Below the pieces are notes generated by a model. That model made no database searches. It was not told where the DNA came from and saw only the letters and a list, made by a program, of their open reading frames with translations. Positions 23,701 to 35,221 of a stretch of 64,000 nucleotides of DNA are shown piece after piece. The position numbers were made by a program, and so were the translations under genes. Position 1 is the stretch's first letter. The number at the start of each line of letters is the position of its first letter. Source of the stretch: Agelaius tricolor (taxonomy: Eukaryota; Chordata; Aves; Passeriformes; Icteridae); the NCBI GenBank assembly GCA_023055355.1, contig JALJCS010000052.1, positions 327,501 through 391,500 of the forward strand, in the 5' to 3' direction.

Positions 23701-24076
23701 ATGCACACAACTTGGCTGATGTCCTTTTCACTGTGGCCATCTCCAAGACTATTGACACAAGGCGACTATAAATGAGAGGATGTGTTTTGAAATCGTCTTC
23801 AATTTTCTTTGAAGATTATAAGAAAATTACTTTTGATTTTTGGTGAATTGTTTTGAAAAAAAATATTTTAAATGAACTGTTGTTGATTTGTTTATTGCTT
23901 TATTGCCTTTGATTATTTGTGATTAGTTTCAGATATTTGAAAAAAATGTTTCAAAATAATATGGTTTAAATTCCTGTTATTATATTTCTTTCTTGTTTCC
24001 TTACCCCCGCCTTTTTTTATCTTTTCTTGTCCTTCCCTTCTCTCTCTCCGTCTGACGTATTGTCTCTGCTTTCCAG
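23701..24076 (+). other. AT-rich post-env region
   Basis: AT-rich sequence with many T-runs, ending in a long pyrimidine tract (about 23988-24076) that terminates in ttccag. It reads like the end of an intron before an acceptor site. No polypurine tract is visible here or next to the 3' LTR. Confidence 0.6.
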
Positions 24077-24184
24077 GATATGCTACCAATGCGCGACAAG
24101 TACACAACAATAGTACAGAACACTGCTGATGAAGACCCTTTGAAGCCTGTCGTGAGTCACCAGGTGCTGCGAGAGACGGTCTGA
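24077..24184 (+). CDS. Putative small exon/ORF upstream of the 3' LTR
   Basis: A strong acceptor-like pyrimidine tract and AG (24075-24076) precede a 34-codon frame, ATG at 24080 to TGA at 24182-24184, whose last codons lie in the 3' LTR. The peptide starts MLPMRDKYTTIVQN and is polar and charged (ADEDPLKP). I do not recognise it. In complex retroviruses, small accessory genes occupy this position and are made from spliced messages, so an accessory exon is possible. Chance is equally possible given the size. No matching donor has been identified. Confidence 0.3.
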   Translation, partial: DMLPMRDKYTTIVQNTADEDPLKPVVSHQVLRETV

Positions 24185-25153
24185 GGTTCCCCCCATTTGC
24201 CTCACGACCGTCCACAGGACCGATATCAGGACCCTGAGGACCCCGATGGGACCTCTGGCCTGCCAGTAATGGATGAACACCAAAAATCCTGAGGCCCCTG
24301 AGCAGAATTCTGGCCTGCCAAGTGATTGTTCACAGCTGTGTCTTCAGTGACTGCTTCTAGCAGGGCCTGCCAAGGGGCGACCCGGCCTATATGCTTGCGC
24401 CTGCTTCACGACAATAGACCAGGAATTTTCCCACCTCTTGGCCAGATGAACTTGCTGGGGCAACTTGGTAGCCCCCCCATGGAAAATCCTTCCTCTGCTC
24501 CACTACCACCGTGAGGCACCGAGGTTGAAGCCCCCCTACCAAGGACTGAGACTGAGACACCTGTAATTCTGATGCAGGGGTGCTGGCCTGACTGAAGCAG
24601 GATGCCTGCTGAGTGTTGCCTACAGATGTGCCTACAGGACCTAGACTGGTTTCCCCCAGAAAGCAGTCCTGAAACAGTGGGTCCCACTCACTGCTGCTAC
24701 TGACTTATCCTGCTGAGAACATGGACTGTCTGTACCCGTCTTCAATACCTTTTTCCCCCTCAGCAATTTCAATAGACTTCTTCTTCTTGATTGGATCTGT
24801 TCCCCCTCAGCCATTTCAAGATTCTGTTTCCCCCCTCAGCAATGGACTATAATAGAACCTTGAGTTCACCAGGACTTTGAGATCTTCCCAACGTGACTAG
24901 GCAAACTCTATCGGCCGGACTAAGAGGACTTAGTCTCTCCATGTGTGGTAGCTATACTCCTCTCTCTTTCTCCCCCTCTTTTTTATTCTTTTCCTCTCCC
25001 TGATTCCTTTCAGGCATTTGCTGTGGTCATTCTATAAAGGTGCATTTCTTTTGATTGATACTGCAATCCCCTTTCCAGGTTGTCTGTTGCACTCCCAGAT
25101 CAGTTAACCAACCAACCAGTTAACCAACCCGTTGGTATGAGCGGATGGTGACA
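24168..25153 (+). repeat. Provirus 3' LTR
   Basis: 986 bp, starting TGCGAGAGACGG and ending GGTGACA. It aligns throughout with the 5' LTR and keeps the uninterrupted site (tatactcctctctc near 24950) where copy B inserted in the 5' LTR. It lacks about 30 bp present in the 5' LTR at about 13150-13180. No polypurine tract lies immediately upstream, which is unusual. Confidence 0.92.
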
Positions 25154-26829
25154 ATACCTTCTTTCAAGCTGAAATTGGTTCTAGTCCATAGAAGCACACT
25201 GGTAGGTAAAAGTAGACTCTAAAAGATAACATTCAAAACGTATTTCCCTTGTCTTCCCATTAAAGCAAGTGAAGAAAGCAGACAGGAGATCTTCAGATAA
25301 CATGCTATGCAAATTGAAAAGATTCTGTCCTTATTTGAAGCAACTGAGGAACTCACACAATGAAATACAGTTCAGACAGATGGAAGGGTCACAGATGATG
25401 TCAAATCTGTACTTCCAATGTTTGAATGAAGCAAGATTTCTTGAAGTACAATCCTATAAAATGAAGGTGAGTTTGCAGAAGCAATTGAACTGGGTCTGTT
25501 TTCTAAACACAATGTTTTCTAAGTAACTGAGGATTCAGGAAGGCAACCTTGGAATTTAAAGGATTTAGAAACATACAAATACCAAGACTGGCAGTTCATT
25601 AGCTTTAACAGTCTCTTCAAATAAGATCTATTTTTAACTTCTTCTTGTAGTAGGTCTGAAGACATTAGGAACGATGCAATAAAACAAAACAAACAACAAA
25701 CCAAAACAAAACCAAAACAGCTTTCTGAAAAAGCTTGGAGAAACCAGAGAAATTATGATTTTTAGGGGTTAAGTAGTCCTTTAAAAGTTGTCTCTGGGAA
25801 AAGAGATAAAAAACCACTCATTGACTGTGGAGTAGATTCCAAACCTGTACTGAAGCATGTAAGGGACAAGAGCCGGTAATAAAACTACTATGCTGGGTTC
25901 ATCTGTTAAAAGCATTCCAGAATGGTTGAAATTATCAATCACATAATGTGGGATTAAAAAAAAAAAAAGGAAAAAAGAAAAAAGAAGAAAACATAGAGAA
26001 AAAAATATTTTGAAGATGTTTTCCCATTCCCAGATGGCATAACAACTTTATTTCATTTTGTTCCTAAGACTGATTAATAGCTTATGAAGTGTTTTACAAT
26101 TGAGAGTGAGAGTGTTCACACTAACCGTACAATTTGGATGGATCTCTTTTACTTTGCAGAGCAGCAGATACGGTTTAGCACTCCACAGCTCAGTCCCCAA
26201 AAGTGAATGGGTGTGGCAGATTTAACCTAACTGGCCAGTCCACCAGAATGCTTAATTATCTTGGAAAATGCTTTGCTCTATCTCATTATCTGGACATGTC
26301 TCTCTAGCTCCGCTTTGAGCTCCTTGATCTTTCATCGACAGGATGAGATCCAATTTAGCTTAGCAAGGACATAGCCTTTCAAAACCACATCTTTTATCTT
26401 CTGCATTCATCCAAGTACATTTCTACTGCAGGGAACCCTGTGGAAGATCCTAGTTGTTTTGTTTCTCAGATAGTTGTTGCATAAAAGAGCTCTTCTTTTA
26501 ATTTTTTTCCTGCTAAAGGATAGGCTCTGTACTTAACTGATTGTGATGCTAACTCATTATCATCTATTCTTCAGTCGTACAGAGTAGGCAGCAAAGTTTT
26601 CTTCTGAAGACATTCATTTAAGGAGAAATGCTGAAGGTCTGACTTTACTTGCAAAGGTCACTGATTGACCGGTTGCAAAATTGTTAAGTCTAGTAAGAGC
26701 AGGAAAAGTGTGCTGTTGCTGTGCCTGTAAATGTCGTGTCAGCTGCTGTTGGGATAAAAAGCATGAGCATAAGAAAACATGGATAGAAAAGAAATTTGTT
26801 GTGATTTCTGCACAAGAGGAAGTATGAAG
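25154..26829. other. No recognisable feature
   Basis: AT-rich flanking DNA with A-rich stretches (25675-25720, 25956-25990). No gene, RNA or transposon recognised. Confidence 0.6.
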
Positions 26830-26839
26830 CACTTATTTC

Positions 26840-27040
26840 AGTGGCTAAGACAGTATCATCATTGGGCCAGTTCTCTTCAACATCTTTTGAACAACCTGGA
26901 CACAGCACTTGAAGGAATATTAAGAAAGTTTGCCAAAGACACTAAATTGGGAGGAGCTGTGAGCTAACTCCCTTGAGGGCACAGAGACCTTGCAGAGAGA
27001 TCTTGCCAAATAGGAGAGATGGGCAATTCTTGCTGGCCGG
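26840..27040 (+). mobile_element. CR1 LINE internal fragment
   Basis: The run gggccagttctcttcaacat, then gacactaaattgggaggag, matches the conserved end of the CR1 reverse-transcriptase ORF. Stops break it. 5'- and 3'-truncated. Confidence 0.8.
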
Positions 27041-27689
27041 GAGTCTATGCACAAATCACAAAAGGGGCAGGACTGCTGGGGACGGCGTCTCAAGCTGGTT
27101 TTTTTCCAGCATCAGTCTCATTACATGGTGATGACAATGGGAAGCTGCCAGCAGCTCACGTCCCCAGCAGCAGACAAAGAACTTAATGTTACAACTGACT
27201 TGAAAAGTTTTTTGACCAATCACACAAAGCAAAAGCATATTGACAGTACTTCTATCCAATCACTATAAAGACATGTACCTGGGCTTAGAACAATGCTCGC
27301 TTCTTTCGAATAAAAGACCTGCTTGTAAGCCTTAAGATACAATGCACAGAGCTCCATTATTAAGCTTAGAACTACCTAACATCACGCTAGATATACTTTG
27401 CTGTAGCTTAGGGAGTTATTCTAGACAAGCATTAATACACAGACCATTGTTCCATTTGTCCTTACTTTTCTACTTCTCATCTAATTTTTCTGCTGACAAA
27501 CCTTATGACTACTGCTTAGCTCCAATGACAGTTCTGCTGTCTCTGAGGCCTGCCTTTTGCAGCTTTCCCAAACCCCTCTGTTTTTGAGGATTCCCACAGG
27601 CAATCGCCAACCAGATGGAGTGGAACAAGGGCAAGTGCTGGATTCAGCACCTGCAACTGGGCAATCCTGGTGGGTGTATAGACTGGGGA
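27041..27689. other. No recognisable feature
   Basis: Between two CR1 fragments of the same orientation. It may be diverged CR1 or an insertion between them, but I cannot align it. Confidence 0.5.
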
Positions 27690-28190
27690 GGGAGCAAGAG
27701 GCTGGGAGAAGCACTGCAGAAAGGGTCCCAGGCTCCTGGCCAATGGCAAGCTGAATGTGCATCAGCAGTGCCCTGGCAGCCAGGAGGGCCAAGCCTGTCC
27801 TGGGGTGCATCAGGCACAGCATCACCAGCTGGGCAAGGGAGGGGATTGTCTTGCTCTGCTCTGCTCTGCTCTGCTCTGCTCTTCTCTTCTCTGCTCTGCT
27901 CTGCTCTGAGGCGGAATCACCTTGGTATTAGAAAGTCCTCAAATGAGGTCTACAAAGACAGGACTCAAAGAAATGGCATGCAGCTGAGTCAGGGGAGGTT
28001 TAGGTCGGGTATCAGGAAAAAGTTTTTAACCCGAGAATGGCTGGGCACTGGAAGAGTCTCTCCAGGGAGTGGTCACACCATCACAACTGTCTGAGTTTGG
28101 GAGTTCAAGGATGGCCCCAGGCAGGGCCAGGAGTTGGACTGATGATGATCCTGATGGGGTCCTTCCAATTCAACAGATTCAACGACTCAA
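27690..28190 (+). mobile_element. CR1 LINE 3' end containing a pentamer repeat
   Basis: It starts with ccctggcagccaggagggcc and ggggtgcatcaggc, which fit the end of the CR1 ORF. After a (TGCTC)n block it continues with atggcatgcagctgagtcag, ggaggtttaggtcgggtatc and agggccaggagttggactga, the CR1 tail. The tail ends near 28190. Same orientation as the piece at 26840, so both may come from one element. Confidence 0.85.
27851..27908 (+). repeat. (CTCTG)n pentamer microsatellite
   Basis: About eleven tandem ctctg units with two ctctt variants, embedded in the CR1 at the point where a shorter ctc/ctg run is expected. Probably an expansion within the LINE. Confidence 0.95.
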
Positions 28191-30309
28191 TGGTTCTGTC
28201 CTGGCCACTCAAGGTATATTGCTTGGTCTCATCAGATTTTGATCTGCTCTTGTTGTTGGTCAGACTTTGTCCCTACTGGCTAATGATATTTATCACAAAA
28301 GACAAAGTGCCTTTTCTCAATTTTCTCAAGCAATTGGAACATGCGCCTTAGAATCCTAAAAAAGTCTTTTCTTTGAAACAACACTGTAGTGTTTTTCACT
28401 GCCCAGTAGTCTTTCCAGATCTTAAGGAGAAAGAAGGCAAAATGAGGGGACGTATTACAATGAATGATTGTCAGTTTTCCGGTTCTTTAGCAGTATATTT
28501 GTACTTCCACTATTCTTTTCTGTAAAATCATGGTTTTCTATAGTATCCAATTTTCTAGCAAGACACATTTCTGCAACTGAGCCCATCAGTCTTTGTGAAA
28601 AGATATTGTCAAAAGTACAAAACATATGAATAGGCAGTGACAAGTGAGGGAAAAAAGGAGTATGAGAAGCAGCTGCATGATACTAAAGTGAGACAAGAAG
28701 GAGGAGAAGGTGCTCCAGTTGACAGAGCAAAGAATCCCCCACAGTCCCTGGAGGACATCATCATCAAGCAGGTTGTCTCCCAGCAGTCCCTGGAGAACCG
28801 TGGAGGAACACAATGGAGCTCGTGGGGAGCTCCATGCCACAGCAGGTGACTGTGCCTTGAAGGAAGCTGCAGCTTGTGGAGGGAGAGAGGGCCAGAAAAG
28901 CATCCTTGACCTCTTGGAAGAGTGGAAGAGTACGTGCAAATCTTCAACAGCTGCTAACTCTAATCTATTCTCTTTCCACTTCTTGTCTTAGGTAAGTAAG
29001 AAGACAAGCCAAGAATTAGAAGCCTAAATTCTTTTGCTTGAGGCTGCCATTCTTTCTGCCATTCTCTTCAAATTTAGTTTGAAGTAAAACTGATGATAAA
29101 GTTCTTAAGGCTTGATGTTCAGGCTTTTCAGAAAATAGGGAGTGCAAATAACTCTTGTCACTGTCATTTTTTTCAGAGAAGGAAAAAAGGGAAATTACTG
29201 GTTTTCAAGGACTTACGGAAATCCATTGGTAACGGTGGTGAGACTGAAGAGTTTACTTAATCTGAAAAGAGAATGTCGTGGAGCTACCTCAGCTCTGTAC
29301 AAGTTTTTTTACCAGGAAGTCTAAACTTTTAAACAGACTAAGGACACAATAGTTCTCTCTGGGAATATTTTAGTATGTATAGTACATTCATCTTTAAATA
29401 GTTCTATCATCTGTTTGACAGTTATGACTTGGGCTTTAATTTTGATGTGAAAAGAAATATTTGTGATTCAGATCATTTCCATTTCTGAAGCATTTCAGTT
29501 GTTGACTGTTTTTGCTGTCTCCTGAGGGCGGGAAAATAGTCTTTGTACCAATACTGAAACAAACTAGATGGAAAAATTTGTTTTCCTCATTCTTTTCTGT
29601 CTATTTGAACAGGCACAGCAGCAAGACCACTGCTATGAGTCTGAGTGGCCCTTCCGCTCCAGGATGACAAACTTGTAGTGGCTAGTATGTTATTTGCACC
29701 CATTTCTGATGCCGGCTGTTAACTGTTGTGCAGAAAGATCTGTCAACCTTTTTCCCAGGAAGACACTTCTGAATTGCTTCACTTGTCTCTGAAGCAGAGA
29801 ACTAAGCTGGCGCTCCATTTCTGAGATCTTGCTGTGTTAGCCCCCAAACCCATTTCTTTCAAATGCCTTTTACTTTCAACCCAAGCACTTCATTACTTCA
29901 TGATGTAATCTCTTGTTCTTCATGTTCGGGGGATTGTTTTAGACTGAGAAGAACATATTGCAGTAAGCAGGTAGAACATCTATCTTAAGCAGTATCCATC
30001 ACTTGGCTTTGGTTCATGTATCATAACATCTGCAAGGCATGTCATTTACAATCAATGGATGGGCTGGGGTAACGGGCCACAGGTTTAGGAATCTTTCTCC
30101 AATTAATTTTGCGTTAAAATTTAGCTCTTATCATTTCAATTGGGTCTTTATTAAAACAATCATCTATTTATTACCTGTACCACAATGACCAGTGTACCTG
30201 TACCACAGTCAACAGTGGCTGAGCATCCTACAGCAATTCCAAGAAGAAGAATGGTCTGAGCCCCCAGTGCAGCACAAGAAGTCTGTCATCAAGCCAGAGT
30301 CCCGCAGGC
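28191..30309. other. Mostly unannotatable; possible transposon trace at 28690-28930
   Basis: No gene seen. A stretch at 28690-28930 (ccctggaggacatcat, aaggaagctgcagcttgtgg) resembles a sequence repeated in bird genomes that I associate with retroelement interiors, but I cannot name the element. Confidence 0.4.
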
Positions 30310-30690
30310 ATTTTCTCAGCCTGGAGAAGAGCAGACTCCGGGCAAATTGTTAGAGCAGCTCTCCAGTAGCTGAAGACAGCCTACCAGAAGGAGGCAGGTG
30401 AGCTACACAAGGGCACGGAGCGATAGGAAAAGTGTGGATGGCTTTAAAACCTGAAGAGGATAGGTTTCCTTTGGCTATTGGGAAGAAATTCCTTGCCAAG
30501 ATGGTTGTGAGACACTAGAACATGTTGTGGGTGACCAATTCCTGGAAGTGATCAAGGCCAGCTTGAATGGGTCTTTGAGCTTAAGGCGGTCTAGTGGAAG
30601 GTGTCCCTGACAATGACATGCTGGGGAGGACGTAGGTGAATTTAAGGTCCCTTCCAAAGCCAACCATTCCATTATTCTATGGTAATCATT
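30310..30690 (+). mobile_element. CR1 LINE 3' end
   Basis: Begins ctcagcctggagaagagcag and ends tccattattctatgg, both standard CR1 3' landmarks. The middle is diverged (aggataggtttcctttggct region). The 3' end lies about 200 bases before the TTTC microsatellite. Confidence 0.8.
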
Positions 30691-30888
30691 CTGTACAGTA
30701 GCAGTAAGAAGTTGAAGCTAGAAATAACATAGTAATGCTGAGAAACTGCTATCCAAGGAGTTGAACTGTTTGGGTCTCACATTTATGTGCCATTTAGCAA
30801 TACTATATCTAATATCTACTCCTCGCTCTTTATCATACACGCAAGTATTTTATCATTAACGTTTCTGACATTTGGGAATTTTCTTCCC

Positions 30889-30945
30889 TTCTCTTTCTTT
30901 CTTTCTTTCTTTTTCTTTCTTTCTTTCTTTGTTTCTTTCATTCTT

Positions 30946-30976
<31 letters not shown>

Positions 30977-31084
30977 CTTCTTTCTTTCCTTTCTTTCCCC
31001 CACTTCCTTCTTTCACTGCCTTCCTTCCATTATGTCCTTCTTTCTGCCAAGTCCTTCTGCCACTTCCTTCCCTCCCTCCCTCCA
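30889..31084 (+). repeat. (TTTC)n microsatellite and C/T-rich tract
   Basis: Mostly pure tttc repeats from 30893 to about 31000, then irregular ttcc/ccct pyrimidine sequence to 31084. Open frames through it (up to 126 codons of F/S/L) are artefacts of the repeat. Confidence 0.95.
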
Positions 31085-32035
31085 CTTTGATGTTAATTTG
31101 CAAACTGTCAAGTAGTTACAGGAAATTACTCTTCTTAAATATCATTTTGAAGCTTAGAAATGAATAACAAAATTGTGTCAAAACAGGGCATTTAAAAGCC
31201 ATCTGAAAGTGAGAACTAGCTATTGAAAAGACAAAAATACAAAAATGAAATGATGGAGTGGATGGTTTTAAGGGATATTCTTTGTATGGCTTTGATACAA
31301 AGGAGGATCTCAATTTTTACACCTTCTAAAAACACATCTTGAAACTTACTACTTTCCGTGACAAAAATATTTCCAAAACATGGAAATTGATTTTTGCAGA
31401 TGAAAATATCATCTCCCAAATAGTCATCATCAAGTCCAAGAATTACCTTGCTTTTACATAGTAAGCTTTATGGAGATTTCTATTCTCACACAAACAAAGA
31501 AGAATCTCTCAAATGACTAGAAAATTTTTAAAAGCAAAATAACCTTTAAGAAAAAAGATCCAAAAAAGAGCAGGGAATTATATACGTCCACACTTGTTAC
31601 ATGTTGGTTACTAATATTGGCTCTAGTTTGTTGGCGAGTACACTTCCCATTCACGCACACAGACACCCCTCTTCCTCCTGCACACAGATGTGTGCTATTG
31701 GGTCTCAAAGAATGGACTATTTTCTCTTAGATAGGTTTTGGTTCTCAAAGTCAAAGCGTAGTCTTCCTGGCTCTATTACCAGGATTTTGTTCCGGGAAGG
31801 GAATGTGCTTGTGCCTGTTAGAAATGGGGAGGAGGGGACAGAAAGCAAAGCCATTTGAAGACAACCTGCAGCATAACTAAGAGAGAAGGGTGCTTCTTGA
31901 CTGCACAGCAAAAGAAATATCGGGAGTAAAATGGAGGAAAACTTGAGGTGCTGATAGAGTTTCTCCTTGTGACAGCTTTCAAACGTACAGAAAACAGCAC
32001 TTCCTCATTCTCCTGCCTTTTCAATTCACATGAAC
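31085..32035. other. No recognisable feature
   Basis: AT-rich spacer before the satellite. No LTR matching the one at 35658 was found here, so no 5' partner for that orphan element is visible. Confidence 0.55.
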
Positions 32036-35000
32036 ATTGGAAGAAAAGGGGTTTTGGACAACTTTCTTTTGCTTCTTGCTAAACACTCTGCTGACACTCC
32101 GTGCAACTTCCAGAAAAAGATCAAGGATGCTTTTTGTACTGGGACAGTTTCTCCTTGCGAGACATAGTAGAAAAGCTTTTTGCTAAGATGTAGGCCACAA
32201 GAGACGCAGATTCAGAGATACGGAGCTCTCCGAAGGTAGGGGCCGCTCCCGGGCGTCTTTCCGCAGAAGCCGTGCTCGGGATCGCACCGCGACCGGCACA
32301 ATGCTCTGTGTGCAAAGAAGCGGCTTCTTCGCCTCCGGGAGAGGGAGAGTGCGGCAGATTCCCGAAAGCGAAGGTGCAAGTCGCACCACACAAGCACATT
32401 GTGGGCAGCATTCAGACTTACAGAAAACAGTATTTTACCACCCTCCTGCCTTTTCCATTGTTATTATATTCGAAAAGAACGAGTTTTGGACAGCTATTTT
32501 TTCCGTTTTGCAAAATTCTTTTCAGACCTCTGTACAAGCTTTAGAACATGATTTTGGATGTTTTCTATACTGGCAGAGTTTCTCTTTGCAAGATATGGTG
32601 GAAGAGCTTTTTGCTGAGTGTTGAGCGGCAAGACACGCAGAAGACGCAGATACGCAGCTCTCCGATGCTAAGTGCCGGTCCCCGGCTTCTTTCGGCACAA
32701 ACCGCTCTTCGAAAAGCACTGCGACCCAAACAATGCTCTGTGCGCAAAGAAGCCGCTTCTTCGCCTCCGGGAGACTCGGCGAGCGGCAGCTTCCCAAAGG
32801 CGAAGATGCAAGTTGCACCACACAGCAACAGTGTGGGCTGCATCCAGACTTAGAGAAAACAGTATTTTACCACTCTCCTGCCTTTTCCATTGTTTTTATA
32901 TTCGAAAGGAACGAGTTCTGCACAACTATCTTTTCCGTATTGCAAAACTCTTTTCAGACCTCTGTACAAGCTTTAGAACATGATTTTGGATGTTTTCTAT
33001 ACTGGCAGTGTTTCTCTTTGCAAGATATGGTGGAAAAGCTTTTTGCTGAGTGTTGAGCGGCAAGACACGGAGAAGACGCAGATACGGAGCTCTCCGAAGC
33101 TAAGTGCCGGTCCCCGGCTTCTTTCGGCATAAACCGCTCTCAGGAGTTCCCTGCGCTCGGCACAATGTTGTGCACAAAGAAGCCGCTTCTTCGCCTCCGG
33201 GAGACTCGGCGAGCGGCAGCTTCCCAAAGGCGAAGGTGCAAGTTGCACCACACAGCAACAGTGTCGGCAGCATCCAGACTTAGAGAAAACAGTATTTTAC
33301 CACTCTCCTGCCTTTTCCATTGTTATTATATTCGAAAGGAACGAGTTCTGCACAACTATATTTTCCGTATTGCAAAACTCTTTTCAGACCTCTGTACAAG
33401 CTTTAGAACATGATTTTGGATGTTTTCTATACTGGCAGAGTTTCTCTTTGCAAGATATGGTGAAAAAGCTTTTTGCTGAATGTTGAGCGGCAAGAGACGC
33501 AGAAGACGCAGATACGCAGCTCTCCGAAGCTAAGTGCCGGTCCCCGGCTTCTTTCGGCACAAGCCGCACTTAGGTGCTCACTGCGACCGACCCAATGCTC
33601 TGTGTGCGAAGAAGCCGCTTCTTCGCCTCCGGGAGACGGAGAGTGCGGCAGATTCCCGAAAGCGAAGGTGCAAGTCGCACCACACAAGCACATTGTGGGC
33701 AGCATTCAGACTTACAGAAAACAGTATTTTACCACCCTCCTGCCTTTTCCATTGTTATTATATTCGAAAAGAACGAGTTTTGGACAGCTATTTTTTCCGT
33801 TTTGCAAAATTCTTTTCAGACCTCTGTACAAGCTTTAGAACATGATTTTGGATGTTTTCTATACTGGCAGTGTTTCTCTTTGCAAGATATGGTGGAAGAA
33901 CTTTTTGCTGAGTGTTGAGCGGCAAGACACGCAGAAGACGCAGATACGCAGCTCTCCGAAGCTAAGTGCCGGTCCCCGGCTTCTTTCGGCACAAACCGCT
34001 CTTCGAAAAGCACTGCGACCCAAACAATGCTCTGTGTGCGAAGAAGCCGCTTCTTCGCCTCCGGGAGAGGGAGAGTGCGGCAGATTCCCGAAAGCGAAGG
34101 TGCAAGTCGCACCACACAAGCACATTGTGGGCAGCATTCAGACTTACAGAAAACAGTATTTTACCACTCTCCTGCCTTTTCCATTGTTATTATATTCGAA
34201 AGGAACGATTTTTGGACAACTAGCTTTCCTTCTTGCAAAACTCTTTTCAGACCTCCGTGCAAGTTGAGAAAATGATTTTGGATGTTTTTTATACTGGCAG
34301 AGTTTCTCTTTGCAAGATATGGTGGAAAAGCTTTTTGCTGAGTGTTGAGCGGCAAGACACGGAGAAGACGCAGATACGCAGCTCTCCGATTCTAAGTGCC
34401 GGTCCCCGGCTTCTTTCGGCACAAACCGCTCTCAGGAGCTCCCTGCGCTCGGCACAATGTTGTGCGCAAAGAAGCCGCTTCTTCGCCTCCGGGAGTCGGA
34501 GAGAGCGGCAGCTTCCCAAAGGCCAAGATGCAAGCCGCACCACGCAGGCACAGTGTGGGCAGCATCCAGACTTAGAGAAAACAGTATTTTACCACCCTCC
34601 TGCCTTTTCCATTGTTATTATATTCGAAAGGAACGAGTTCTGCACAACTATCTTTTCCGTATTGCAAAACTCTTTTCAGACCTCTGTACAAGCTTTAGAA
34701 CATGATTTTGGATGTTTTATTTACTGGCAGTGTTTCTCTTTGCAAGATATGGTGGAAAAAAGCTTTTTGCTGAGTGTTGAGCGGCAAGACACGCAGAAGA
34801 CGCAGATACGCAGCTCTCCGATGCTAAGTGCCGGTCCCCGGCTTCTTTCGGCACAAGCCGCGCTTAGGTGCTCACCGCGACGCAAGCAATGCTCTGTGTG
34901 CGAAGAAGCCGCTTCTTCGCCTCCGGGAGACTCGGCTAGCAGCGGCTTCCGAAACGCGAAAAACAAATATTAACACCACCGGCATTGTGTCCCGGGCGTC

Positions 35001-35105
35001 TTTCGGCACAAGCGCCGCACCGGAGCGTACCGCCCCTGGCACAATGCTCTGTGCGCGAAGAACTCGATTCTTCGCATCCCGGGATCTGAAAGAAGAAGCA
35101 TAAGC
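32036..35105 (+). repeat. CpG-rich satellite array, about 430-bp unit, seven units
   Basis: The landmark atgttttctatactggcag, or a close variant, recurs with spacings of 429, 432, 430, 432, 430 and 430 bases (from about 32132 to 34715). Each unit has an AT-rich half and a GC-rich half. The GC-rich half carries two inverted repeats: GTGCCG...CGGCAC (for example 32672-32698), and GAAGAAG-CCG-CTTCTTC (for example near 32750). The first unit is diverged on its left (32036-32200) and the last is cut short at 34965-35105. Long open frames on both strands (to 246 codons) cross unit boundaries and change from unit to unit, so I do not read them as genes. I do not recognise the family. Confidence 0.95.
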
Positions 35106-35221
35106 TTTAGACGCCCTTGCCTCAATTGCGTACAGGTTTGGGCGCTCCTCTCGATTAATTGTGCCATTCCTGACAGCAGGTGTCGCTGTTGGTCAAGCTT
35201 CGAGTTTGCTTAAGAAGTTGC
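35106..35221. other. Junction between satellite and orphan retroviral env
   Basis: About 115 bases with no resemblance to either neighbour that I can see. An in-frame TAA at 35208 closes the env frame on the left. Confidence 0.6.

Larger units (their letters stand above)
12439..25153 (+). mobile_element. Degraded full-length endogenous retrovirus
   Basis: The provirus has two LTRs in the same orientation, with gag, protease, reverse transcriptase, RNase H, integrase and env remnants between them in retroviral order. The flanks are atacg before 12439 and atacc after 25153, an imperfect 5-bp target duplication (4 of 5). Two later LTR insertions lie inside it, at 13256-14525 and 22674-23344, and without them it is about 10.8 kb. 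Every gene carries stops or frame changes. A 5-bp duplication and an env gene are both present. I cannot place it firmly in a class without a reverse transcriptase tree. Confidence 0.93.

Noticed and set aside
12439..25153. A replication-competent provirus
   Set aside because: Stops or frame changes in gag, protease, reverse transcriptase and env, a lost reverse transcriptase active site, and two LTR insertions.
30787..31167. A 126-codon hydrophobic frame
   Set aside because: It is the translation of (TTTC)n.
34233..34973. A 246-codon open frame in the satellite, plus many frames of 80-140 codons on both strands
   Set aside because: They cross unit boundaries, occur on both strands, and follow from low stop content of the repeat. 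No domain, and the start shifts from unit to unit.
32036..35105. CRISPR-like or bacterial repeat array
   Set aside because: Units are 430 bp, without short direct repeats and unique spacers, and the setting is a vertebrate genome.
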